Made by a program: the position numbers and the translations under genes. DNA of 64,000 nt, from assembly GCA_015698045.1 (NCBI GenBank), contig BLAL01000313.1, forward strand, positions 1-64,000, read 5' to 3'. The stretch is from Rhizophagus clarus. Its lineage: Eukaryota > Glomeromycota > Glomeromycetes > Glomerales > Glomeraceae. Of the stretch, positions 10,646 through 21,310 are shown in pieces. Positions within the stretch are counted from its first letter, which is position 1, and each line of letters starts with the position of its first letter. A model generated the notes under the pieces. It saw only the letters and a program-made list of their open reading frames with translations. It searched no databases and was not told the origin of the DNA.

Positions 10646-11803
10646 CATCACAAAAACGATTTTATATTAAATTTAAAAAAAATATAAAAAAAACAATCAT
10701 GATTAATATAATATACACTTTATAAAATATATTTAAAATTTAAATTTAATACATAACCTTGGGATAATGGTTAAAGCAGGTAATCTCCGGGATTTTGAGA
10801 AAAAATAAAAATGATAATATTTTTAACGTTAGCTCTTTAAATTTGGAAGTGTTAATTCTTAAAACCATAATATTATAAAAAAAAAATGCTGGCTGCTACG
10901 ACTGACGCCACCCCGGACAAAGTAATTGGCGGCAGAAAATGTCATAAAATATCCAGCCCTATTTCATAACATTTTCCTCCAGGCTAAGCAAATATTACAA
11001 AAGAAAGCTCAAATATATTCAGCAATTTGAACATAGCATTTGAGAATACATTCTAACTCTCTTAAGTAATACCACAGTCTAACAAAGAAAGACTCAAACT
11101 ATACCCTATTGTAAAGAAAGTACATAACCAATTCCTCCTACAGAACCAGTAGACTTTACGAATATGGTAGAGTCCAAAAAAATATGAAAAATATGTGTAT
11201 ATGACATTTTCATACCTGCTTAATGGTTTCACTATTTATTTGAAAGTAGTTTTTTTGTCTTATGCGTTTTTTGGCGAATGGTCTTCGTGTTGGTGGCTAT
11301 ATCGAATATAAACCAAAATGCCAAAGTATTGTTAATATTGTAAAAGATAAGTAAAGTAAAAGAGAGAAGAAGAAAATACCATAAAGTGTTAAAATATAAG
11401 ACAAGTACAATATTCGGCTTCACCATTTATTTAAAAGTAATTTTTATGTCTTATACATTTTTTTGGCGAACGGTCTTTGTATTGGTGGCTATATCATATA
11501 TATAAATTAAAATGCCAAAGTATTGTTAATATTGTAAAAGATAAGTAAAGTAACTTGGATAAAAGAGAAAAGAAGAAAATACTGTAAAGTGTTAAGACAA
11601 GTATAATATTTAAGAAGAGAGAAGTTTATTTTTGAAAATAAACAAAACATTACGAATTTTAGCTATTTTAGATCTCACATGCATGTAAACAAATCAATTT
11701 TGATTGGTTAATTTTAATATATTACATCATGCATAATGATTAATGTGATTTTATTGGTTAATTTTAAAACTGACACAAATTATATATTTATATAATCAAA
11801 CAA
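10646..11803. other. Element interior 3' of the transposase gene, with ~195-bp direct duplication
   Basis: Two consecutive, clearly related segments lie at about 11222-11418 and 11419-11615. They share TTTGGCGAA.GGTCTT.GT.TTGGTGGCTATATC, then AAAATGCCAAAGTATTG, then TTGTAAAAGATAAGTAAAGT. They differ by substitutions and small indels, so the duplication is not recent. A GC-richer patch at 10888-10975 opens with an ATG and a 27-codon frame of no recognisable kind. The minus-strand frame at 11232-11426 simply spans the first duplicate and is not taken as a gene. Confidence 0.6.
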
Positions 11804-14800
11804 TTATACGGCTGTAAAATAAAAATTATTTTTTATCCAAATTCTATTTGTGATATCATGATTAGGTAGTTGGCACCTTTCTGAATTACAATTATGAATA
11901 AAATGTACTTTTTGAAAATTATCTATTACAGTAATTGGAAAAATGCGTCTCCATTTATTTCCTGTTGCTTGAAGGCAGTAAAGTGGACATTTTAATACCG
12001 AATGTTCAGCTCCAGTATCCTCAAACCAATCTACAACAATAAAGGCATAATATTTGTCATTATTACTTTTATGTCGAAAGATACCCTTGATAACTGCATA
12101 AGATTCTTCGTGATCTTCTTCATAAATTGTGATAAAATCACCAAGGTGTAAGTAGACTTTTGAAAGGATACCACTTTCTTCTTCAAATGTATATAATGCC
12201 AATTTGTACCAACTAGTTGAAACATTCATAAGTGTTGCCTCAAATTTCATATCCACATAAGATAAAAACAACTCAGTTTTAAAACTATGCAAAGTTAAGA
12301 GAAGTGAATCACGTTCCTGCTTTGACATTCTTTTTTTTAAGGAAATATTGGAAATAAAATTTACCGGTGAAACAACTAAAATAAAGATCAGATACATGTG
12401 AAAAAATAAATATAAAGTATATATTATATTATATTATACTATTACTACTATCTTACCTTTTGTGTCATCATTATCTTGAGCTTGTTCTTCAATTGAATAT
12501 TTATCCTCTGTAACATACCAGTTCAGAAATAATTGGCCAAAATTTGAATTTGTAAATCCAGTACAAGATCTATTAAATCTTGGATCTATACCACCATCTG
12601 CTAAATGTCGAATTGCAAATAGAGTATTGTAACGTTTTAATAAATCCAAATCTATGTTTTTGCAATTAGTCTTTGGTACCATTCCTTTAAATATACGATG
12701 AATCATTTCTTTTATACCCAGTTGGGTATTAGTAAGTGTTCCAAAGGTTTTAGCATGCATCAAAAGATGCATATTAACGTGTATATTCGGTAAATTAACA
12801 AAACTAACAAAAACCTATGAAAAAATAAAATAATATTAATTATTTAAAAATTATTTCCATATTCTGAATTTCAAGTTCATAATTATACCTTTGGAAGGAT
12901 TGAAAACTCTTCTTCAAAACATTGCTGTAATTCCTCATAGCTATCTGACGTAAATTCCCTATTAAATACTGTTCTCATAGTTTTTGCAACATGTACCCAA
13001 CAAGCTATAATATTTTTTGGTACTAAGCTAATTCGAGATGCATTAATTCTTTGTTGAATGGTAACTGCTTCATTACGCTTGAGACTTGATTCTTTTAAAA
13101 ACTGATTTAGTAAAAATGGCATAATCATAGCTAATCTAAGTAGATCAGACATCATAAAACTATTGTAATGAGAAATAGGATTAGGTAAACGAGACCATTT
13201 TTTTGGGATTTCAAAATTTTTCCAAATTTTGATAAAATCATCTTCTCCTTCTTGTGAAAATAATTCACAAGTTAATTTTAACAGCCGCCCAATCTTTCCC
13301 GCGGTGGCATGATAAATGTCCTGCGGAGTCTGTAGATGTTTTTCCCACTTCAATTTATCTAAAATACTAGACAATGATCGTAAACCATATTCTGTACAAA
13401 GTTGGTCTCTTCTTGAAACTACAGATTCATGAGAAATTTTTGAAATTTCTTCATCTGTAATATGATGATAACGTAATGTTGTTATAATATCCTGATTATG
13501 AGCACTCCATGATCCTTTATCAATTTTACAGGTACGACAACCTTTATTTGCATTATGTCTAAATTCATTTTAAAAAATTTTAATAATTGTTACAAAATAA
13601 TTTTATTAAAATTATTGATTAAATTGAGGATACCTCATTACTCCTGCCAAGTCGTTACCTTGGGGTAGATCTGCTGTGACAACGCCCAAACCGGCAATTA
13701 CCCATGCATCTTGTCCTTGAACAGTCATTATCTTCCCTTTCTCAAAATCTTTTATTTCTGAAACGAAAGGTACCATGAATTCGTTAAAATTTCTGCCAAA
13801 CAGTACAAACCCGAGAACAAAATGATTTTTGATTAGCTTTTTTTGATGTGTTGGCATATTCCAAACTGTATATAGACGCCACCTAAAGAGTGATATATAT
13901 TTCTAAATGTACCAAAATCATCATAATAAAGATCTAAAAATAACTTATAAACTGGCATAGATGACGATGGTGGGTTTCTAATAGAAATGTAATCAGATGG
14001 GTGTAGATATGAAAACTTTACGTCCCGAACACACCAATGGTCATTGCATTTATAAATTATTTCACTAATCCGTAATGAATCTTTGGAAATATTTTGATGC
14101 TGAAACGTCATCATTATAGCCGCTTTCTCTAAAATTTGAGAGGTCATTATGGTTAAAAATGGTTCGTCCTGTAACCATACTTCCCCAGTAATAGAACGAC
14201 GTTGTCTTGATAATTCTTTTAAATTTCCAGGTAAATCATTATAATTTAGGATTTTTTGAACTCGTAACTTATAATATTCATCATTTTTCAAAATTGCTCT
14301 CAATCTTCCAAGTTTTTTTTGGCCATTATCTTGGTAGTAGATAAAATCACCAGATCGGTACAAAACTATTTTATTAAAAGTAAATAATCAATGTTAATAA
14401 ATCATAATTGTATCAAAATACATTATTTTATTACCTTCTGATATTAATATTTCATGTTGTCCAAAAAGTGGTGATTCACCCCATAAGTTTCCATGCCAAA
14501 ATTCTGATTTTTTTTCGGAATCAATACCAGGTCCAAAATACATATGCTTTTTTAGCATCGGATTATTCAGAACACGTCATATAATTTCACTAATTGAGAG
14601 TTGATAGGAAAGCTTTGATCCTCGTGAAGTTGACGGAGTTTTTTTTGGTAAAATTTTAATAGACTTTGTTGTTATTGGTAGGAGAGGAAGACGTTTCCTT
14701 GATAATTGAAATCTTCGGATATTTTTTATCACATGGGTAGGCTCAAATTGAGGATTATGAATGATATTGACAAGATCTTCATATGCTTTCGTAGAAACAT

Positions 14801-15377
14801 TGTGCTTCTGAAGCCAACAAAATAGTGCCGTAGCCGTATAATTATTAAAGTACGGTGCAAATTCACCATCACAGGATGGTATCTCGTCTTTATCCAAAGC
14901 TTCAATAATTTGATGTATTTCTTCCTCTTCGCCATTACGTTCCTCTTCATCATTATTACGTTCCTCTTCCACTTCATTATCATCATTGTTACCTTCCCCT
15001 TCCTCCTCTTCATCATTGATTTCATTATCATCTACTTCCTCCTCTTCGCTATTGTAATCGTTGTCACTTTCTTCTTCCTCTTCAGTATCTGATGAATTTA
15101 TATCATCTTGCGAAAATATCATCTCATCATTGTAGTGTTGAGGATTAATTGAATCATATGCATTATCATCATCATTATTGTCTTGAAAACTTAAATTACC
15201 ATCTTCATAATCATATTGAAAGTCTATGTCTTCGTTATCATTATCAGGTGAACGTACAGGTGAACGTATTGCTACTCTCTCGTCAGATTCTGTTGTCTCA
15301 TTAGGGTTGCTGTAGGAAAACCGATTTCGAATTTGAATTAGTTTTATTGGTTCGATATGATTAAATCGTCTTCTCAT
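11804..15377 (-). pseudogene. Tnp2-like transposase gene, disrupted
   Basis: Five exons can be joined on the minus strand: 15377-14435, 14365-13634, 13558-12889, 12814-12457 and 12375-11804, with GT..AG introns of 69-81 bp, giving roughly 1,090 codons. The N-terminal third carries a long Glu/Asp/Asn acidic stretch (about residues 25-150). The middle holds family-like segments: MYFGPGIDSEKKSEFWHG, LFLDLYYDDFGTFRN, then VTADLPQGNDLAGVMRHNAN followed by GCRTC, and LPNIHVNMHLLMHAKTFG. I recall these as typical of Tnp2/CACTA-Plavaka-like proteins common in Rhizophagus. The C-terminus resembles a BAH-like fold with a late His/Cys cluster (HNCNSERC). Two lesions break it: an in-frame TGA at 14577-14579 and a missing base near 13855, where two frames abut inside a conserved segment. 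The gene lies inside the 12.3-kb element and diverges from the plus-strand genes. An assembly error at one lesion is possible; both together argue for decay. Confidence 0.8.
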
Positions 15378-16700
15378 CTTTATAAAAAATTTAAGATATC
15401 TTAATTTAGAATTTATGATTCAATTAAAGCTTTAAATTATAAATACCTTTATATTATCAGCGTGTCGACAAAAAAAAAACCCAAAAAAAAAAGCAAAATA
15501 GTTGATCAATTCGGTTAAAATCAATGCCGATTTTGTTATATATCTGTACTAGGTCATTAGCCAATTATTTACGGTATTCTCAAAATGGAGTAAATTAAGT
15601 TCGAATTAAGTTCTAATTATCGGTATATATTGATGTTCCGATGCCGATATTGATGTACAATTTTTTTAACTATAATGTAGTATACAAATCGGCAAAGAAT
15701 TTTTATGTGGTAAGGTAGCGGTGAGAAGAATTTCTTTTTAAAAAAAAAATTTTATGTGATCATATTCTTTTTTTTTTAACAATTCATTTAAGACCACCGA
15801 TTGTCTTCTTATCTGTATTTACAATTTCATACTTGGGATTATGTAAGGAAATTAAGAATTACTTTTATCGATTTGTATACAGTTAGTGAGTTGATTTATA
15901 ATAAAAAAAAAATATATTTTTTTTATTGATATAAAATATTTTCTATTGCTGATATACTTGTGGCCAACCTTATTAAAAATAATATTTCTTTTTTATAAAT
16001 TGTACCTAAAATCTGAATTTATTGACTTAAATAATTTTTCTAAATCTGAAGAACATAACGAGTATTCAAATCACATGATATATTCGAATCACGTCCAATA
16101 ATATTTGAATATCTAACAAATATTTAATCTTACTTTGTTAAACTTGATGATAACTAAATTACCACAATAAAAAATTATTTTTTTATTTGCTATGCAAAAT
16201 TAGCGTACCTATTCTTTGAATCGTCCTCCTTATTGCTCATTGTTATAGAACTTCGAATAGCAATCGTCAATTAGCAAAGATAACTATAATGAAACAAACA
16301 CTTAACCCTGTTTTTTGTAATAATGTAATAAAATATCTATACGCAAATGATATGCAGGATCTATGATTACATTAAGATCATAAAAATTTGGGTAAAATTT
16401 TTATGAATTATTATAAGGTCCAAGAAAATTATATTTTTAAGACATGCTTTGAATAAATTAATAAATGGTGTAATCAAAAAAATATGCGTAATATATGTAG
16501 GATCTAAAGATGATTACATTAAGATCTATGCAGAATCGTAATATGGAGTTCAAGAAATAATAATAAAATTTATTATAAATATGGAGCCTATTCGCCATTT
16601 CACTCATTTTAAAATACTTCCTTTCTCTAATTAAATCAATTACTCTCAATTACTCGATTTTATAATATTTTTTTTTTTTATTTCATAATAATATTAAAAA
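15378..16700. promoter_or_regulatory. Divergent intergenic region of the element
   Basis: About 1.3 kb separates the transposase start (minus) from the Myb/SANT gene start (plus), so promoters for both should lie here. An imperfect direct repeat about 145 bp apart is visible: AGGATCTATGATTACATTAA at about 16357 and AGGATCTAAAGATGATTACA at about 16500, each with ACATTAAGATC. Long A- and T-runs lie at 15470-15500, 15740-15780 and 15900-15925. No gene is seen. Confidence 0.45.
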
Positions 16701-17253
16701 ATGGCACAATTAAATACTGGGGCTTTACAGTGGCCAAACGACGCTACTCTCTCGTTAATTCAGTATCGTCGATTGTATCAACAATTTTTTTGTACTACTG
16801 CCATTCACGATCAAAAGGTGATTTGGAACCATATATCGCAAAACATAAATAATGATCACCAAAACTTCGCGCTAACAAAAAGACAGTGCAGGAATAAATG
16901 GAATGCACTAAAAAGTGGTTATGAAAATTTGAAAAGGTTATTGAGTGGAAATCCAGAAGGATTTCCTACCCACACACCAACTCTTCATGATGAACGTTTT
17001 CATGATGAGTTGTTAGATGAATTCTGGCTTGCTGAAAGTAACAATTTATTATTTAATTGATTTTTTTTATTTAATTTATCACATTTATAATTAACTAATT
17101 GTTTTATTTTAAGCACCAGTCCGCGCAGCGAGAAGAAATAGGGTAGATCGTAGGAGATATGAGTATCGAGAGCGCAGGCGCTCTCGATCTCATCACCGCC
17201 ACGAGCGCAGGCGCTCTTATTCTCTTTACTCCCGTCATCGACACCGTCATTAA
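16701..17253 (+). CDS. Myb/SANT-like protein with Arg/Ser-rich tail
   Basis: Two exons: 16701-17037 (ATG after AAAA) and 17114-17253, joined at GAAA|GTAACA and TTTTAAG|CA, give about 158 residues. Residues 15-105 look like a trihelix Myb/SANT-like domain: spaced Trp/Leu positions, VIWNHISQNIN, a basic RQCRNKWNALKSGYENLKRL helix and an acidic C-terminal helix ending in FWLAE. The second exon encodes an RRR/RS-rich tail with two copies of ERRRSxS built on the DNA palindrome GAGCGCAGGCGCTC, plus a His/Arg end. Such small Myb/SANT proteins commonly accompany transposases as DNA-binding partners (Harbinger-type elements are the classic case). It is head-to-head with the transposase gene, so I infer it binds the element's repeat zones or regulates it. 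No lesion is seen. Confidence 0.75.
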
Positions 17254-17792
17254 AACAATTTTTTTTTTATCATTTTACTCTTTACTATTTTCTATTTTTT
17301 TTTTTATTTTTATATTATAAATTTTTATTTTATTTTCATTAGTTTTTATATTTTATTATATATATATATTTTTGATAATAAAATTCTAATTACAATGTCA
17401 AATTTAACATATATTATTCGTGTTTGTAATACAATAAATTGTATTACAATAAATTACAATGGTCAAATTTAAACAATATTATTCGTGTTTGTAATGTTTG
17501 TAATACAATAAATCAGCGTTAAAATATTACTTCTCACTCCTTTTTTATAAAAATGGGAATTTAAAACGAAATATTCCATTAATTTTTCTCACTCCCTTTT
17601 CCATCATAATTCTTTCGATATTTTCAACTGATTCTGCATTCCTCACGATGTCAAGATCATGTATATTTTCCAATTGTGTACTGTTATCATAATTTACAAT
17701 AACCAAGATTTCATATTTATATCGTAAGGATGCAGTACGTTTTTTTTTTCTTTTCTATATCCATATTTTTTTGTTTATATTTTCCTGATACT

Positions 17793-19435
17793 ATGTCTAA
17801 ACGTAAATCATCTGAAAGTAAAGAAATAGAAGTTAAAACAGGTATATATATTACTTTTTTTAATAAGATTTGCTTATATGTAAGGATAATAAATAGTAAA
17901 ATACCAAAAATATATATGAAAGGACCGAAAAAAAGTCAAAAGAACTCAGGACAAATTGGTATCGCGAAAAAGAGAAGAGATATAGACATTGAAGAGGCGA
18001 ATGAATTAATGTCAGGTAATATTAATATGTGTAGACTTTAATTTATTGATATTAATCTAATTAAAACAATTGCAATGATATATTACATATAGGTGTGCGT
18101 GTCAATAAACCAAATGTAATAGTTGAAGAGGGAGTAAGGGACAAAAGTGATGAGGATTACGATAATGATGATGATGATGATGATGAAGAAGATGATAATG
18201 GCAAAGAAGCAGATGAAATTCCAGAACAATTTCGAAAGCATTCAAAATTGGAAATAGTTAACTGGCTTGTCAAACACCCTGAAATCTTACAACTTGCAAA
18301 TGAAATGAACGAATCATCAGATGTTGTTGAATCAAAAAATAATGAAGTTAGTATTGAATCAATATGGTAATATTTATTATGTTTAAATCATTAAATAATG
18401 CGTCTTCTAATATTTTAGGATAAAATCCGACTCTGGGATGAGTCAGTAAAATGTCTATTCCTGCGCATGAGGAATCCAGACAATAAGGTTCTTGATGACC
18501 TGATCGTAAAGATTTTCTGAATCAAGATATATACTAACGAGGCAAAAAGCTATCTTGAACGTACTCGTAAGTTCCTTACAGATTTCAGGAATAAATTCAA
18601 TCAAAATATTTTAAGCTTTGTAGAAGAATATAAAGAAATAAGAAACAGCAGGTATATGTTTAATTGTTTTGTTGGCAATAAATAGTGCTGTAATTGTATT
18701 ATTATTAATTAATGAATAAAATAGAGGTACCACTGGAAATATATCTCAGAAAGAGATTAAAGAATATGTTGACAAAAGTGTTGCACAAAAAATTTTAAGC
18801 AGACAACTTGTTGCCGTAAACATTTCAGAATTAATTAACAATGGAGGTTTGGTTACATTAGTTGATTTCGTTGGAGAAGCTGTCAGAATCTCGTGGAATG
18901 GTAAAAATTTAGCTGCTATTAAGGCGTTAGATAGAATGACAAAGGAATTATCTATACCATCAAGAAGCGGTAGTAACATCGTTAATTCTTTATCGGTAAG
19001 TTATTTTATTTATAATGTCCTTTAATCATACATAGTATTAATAATGTTAAATTATACATAGTTATAAAATCTTTAGTAAAAGCTCATGCCTAATTTTTTT
19101 ATAAAATTATGTATTTTATAACGATAATAAATTTAGTAAGTTTTTACGAGTGAATTGACCATTATTCTAAACATCACACCTTAATGTTTTTAATTAAAAA
19201 AAAAAATTTGGGAGACGTTTAGATTACTCTTTGTATAAATAAATTTATAAATAATTTTGTTAATAAATTATAATTCAGTTCTCTCAACTATTCTATTGAC
19301 TTCCATTCTTATCACTTTTCCACATTTCATACAAATAATTTAACAGTCTGCTTTTTAATTACTTTTTTTGATTTTTTACAGCAACAACTCATCAATAATT
19401 TGGAACAGGTAGCATTAGTCATATCGAAGATCTAA
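17793..19435 (+). pseudogene. Acidic unknown protein gene carried by the element, one in-frame TGA
   Basis: Six exons fit on the plus strand: 17793-17841, 17923-18015, 18093-18346, 18419-18651, 18725-18995 and 19382-19435; phases are consistent throughout. The product would have about 317 residues. It has a basic N-terminus (MSKRKSSESKE, KKSQKN, AKKRRD), a run of Asp/Glu around residues 60-80, then helical segments (FRKHSKLEIVNWLVKHPEIL; ERTRKFLTDFRNKFNQ; QKEIKEYVDKSVAQKIL) and a C-terminal globular-looking part. In exon 4 a TGA sits at 18518-18520 in otherwise open frame. A 39-bp intron with a poor GTTCTT donor could skip it, but that is unlikely. I do not recognise the family. Its position inside the transposon suggests an accessory element protein. 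Confidence 0.6.
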
Positions 19436-19639
19436 ATTTTCAATACGATATTTGAAATATCAATTAAAAAAAAAATTTTATTTCTTTTTTTGTACGAATT
19501 TTACAATAATAACTATTATGATACCACTACTAGCTAAAAGCAAATGTGTATAATTAAATTATACTTTTTTTAATTAGATTACAAATTATTAAAATATTTC
19601 AATTTAATATTGAACTAAACGATCTGAAAATATACTATT
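19436..19639. other. Element interior spacer
   Basis: Short AT-rich spacer between the last exon of the acidic gene and the right-hand satellite. Nothing recognisable. Confidence 0.4.
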
Positions 19640-20345
19640 TATTGTTTAACTATATCAAAATGATGTTGATACGTTCGTTATATTGCCAATATTGATATGA
19701 TGTTAATTTGATATTTATAAAATGATGTTTTTACGATGTCATATTCATACTTAATGCATATCGATACGATATCATATCGATATCATGTTTGTTTCATATT
19801 TTTTAAAAATTTTATTATTGTTTAATTATATCAAAATGATATCAATTCGTTATATTACCAATATCGAATTGATGTTGATTTGATATTTATAAGATAATGT
19901 TTTATAATATCATATTGATACCGAATACATATCAATACGATATTATATTGATATCGTTTTTGTATCACATTTTTTAAAAATTTTATTATTGTTTAACTAT
20001 ATCAAAATGATATCGATTCGTTATATTGCCAATAGTGAATTGATGTCGATTTGATATTTATAAGATGATGTTTTTACGATGTCATAATAATACTGAATAC
20101 ATATCGATACGATATTATATTGATATCGTGTTTGTTTCACATTTTTTTAAAAAATTATCATTGTTATAACAATATGAATATGATATCGATTAGATATTTC
20201 TTTAAGTAAATATCTTTACGATATCATTTTGATATATCCAATCAATAATGTATCGATATTATTTTGATATCATAATGATATCATTTGCAAATCGATATTG
20301 TTACGATGTATATTTAATATCATTACAATATCAATTCGTCATTGT
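19640..20345. repeat. ~173-bp satellite (right ATATCGATAT zone)
   Basis: The landmark ATTGTTTAACTATATCAAAATG recurs at about 19641, 19817 and 19988, with a degenerate copy near 20160, giving units of 171-176 bp rich in ATATCGATAC and GATATCATATCGATATC palindromes. It is the mirror-position counterpart of the 74-bp array at 9715-10645 but has its own period, so the two sides were amplified independently or have diverged strongly. Confidence 0.8.
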
Positions 20346-20364
20346 TTAGAATTTTTAAGTTTCT

Positions 20365-20600
20365 GTAAAGTACTTAATGAAAAAATGGTTCACAACATTT
20401 TTTGACGATGTTAACAAAATGTTGCAAAATATTTTTTACATATGAATTAACTATTTTTCACAACATTTTTTAATTAATAAAAAAATGTTGCTAACAGTTT
20501 TTTTTAATAATTTATTGAATAAAATGTTGCAAAACATTTTTTAAAATAATTTACTGATATAATAATAATATTTTTGCTACGTTCTTTTAACAGTATTAAT
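20365..20600. repeat. Right subterminal array (AACATTTTTT/ATGTTGC)
   Basis: About three units sharing CACAACATTTTTT, AAAATGTTGCAAAA and TTTTTTACATATGAATTAAC with the left array at 8790-9700. It is much shorter than the left array, which makes the two ends of the element asymmetric. Confidence 0.75.
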
Positions 20601-20744
20601 AACAAATATTAAATCAGCTGGATAATTTGATGAGTTGTATAATAGCCATCAAATTATCTGGCCAATTTATTATTTTTTACTAATAAAAATGCATTTTCTT
20701 ATTAGTAAAATATTAAAATCCACAATGGTATTACAAATTTTATT

Positions 20745-20924
20745 CAACTTGAGTTAACCTGAGTCAAGTCAAATTTTAATTTAAACTCAGAATTGACTCA
20801 AATCAGGATTGACTCGTGACTCAAATCATCATCACGTGATGGAAAAAATTTTTGAGTCGAACTCGACTTAATTCAATTTGACTCGTGAGTTGACCCAGGT
20901 TGACTCGACTCGTTCAGAACACTA
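20745..20924 (-). repeat. Right terminal inverted repeat zone (GACTCGA-rich)
   Basis: Clustered GACTCGTGACTC, GAGTCGAACTCGACTT and GTTGACTCGACTCG words end in CGTTCAGAACACTA at 20924. The outer tip is the complement of the left tip at 8598. An ATCACGTGAT palindrome lies near 20832. The 8-bp direct repeat GTTTTAAT follows immediately. Confidence 0.75.
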
Positions 20925-20944
20925 GTTTTAATAGATTATTTTGT

Positions 20945-21310
20945 TAAATTAAAAATTATTTCTTTGAAAAGTATTAAAAGAAATTATTTTTTTTAAAATG
21001 CTATAAAAAAAGTTTATTGAGATAAATTAGAAGTACAAAGCTTAAAAAAAAAAGTTTATGTAAAATTTATCAAATAAAAAAAGAAAATATTAAAGATCTC
21101 TAAAGATTTTTATATAAAATATTTTTAAAATCTGCAATTTTAGAAATTATTACAAAATTTTTACAAAAAAATTTTAAAAAAAATAAAAAGTATAACTTAT
21201 GTAATATTGTGCAGATTTTTTAAAAATTGTTAAAAAAAGGTAGCAATCTGTAATTTTTGCAAATTGCCACAAATCTGAAATAATATAATTTTCCTAATAT
21301 ATGAAAAAGA
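20945..21310. repeat. Dispersed repeat, copy 2
   Basis: Same-strand relative of 4440-4960, with the shared landmarks in the same order (ATTATTTCTTTGAAAAGT, AAATTTATCAAAT, AATCTGCAATTTT, TTGTGCAGATTTTT, GCAATCTG, ATATAATTTTCC). It begins only about 15 bp outside the right end of the 12.3-kb element, so the element may have landed in or next to this repeat. Confidence 0.6.

Larger units (their letters stand above)
8590..20932. mobile_element. Large DNA transposon (12.3 kb) with composite terminal inverted repeats
   Basis: The element runs from 8598 to 20924. The left tip reads TAAAGCTCTGAATGAGTCGA and the right tip, read inwards on the minus strand, reads TAGTGTTCTGAACGAGTCGA; about 21 of 26 bases match. 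Immediately outside lie GTTTTAAC (8590-8597) and GTTTTAAT (20925-20932), a 7-of-8 direct repeat that fits an 8-bp target-site duplication. Inside each tip the same three zones follow in mirror order: GACTCGA-rich repeats, an AACATTTTTT/ATGTTGC array, then an ATATCG/GATATC-rich satellite. The centre carries a broken Tnp2-like transposase gene (minus), a Myb/SANT gene (plus) and an acidic unknown gene (plus). Tnp2-type proteins are best known from CACTA/Plavaka elements, but an 8-bp duplication is more like hAT or KDZ elements, so I leave the superfamily open. Nonsense and frameshift lesions suggest this copy is no longer autonomous. Confidence 0.8.

Noticed and set aside
14577..18520. UGA recoded as an amino acid in this genome
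   Set aside because: Conserved genes in the same window show no internal TGA, and the affected genes also carry frameshifts, so mutation is simpler.
8598..20924. LTR retrotransposon or Helitron
   Set aside because: The ends are inverted rather than direct repeats, a target duplication is present, and the main protein is transposase-like with no reverse transcriptase or helicase motifs.
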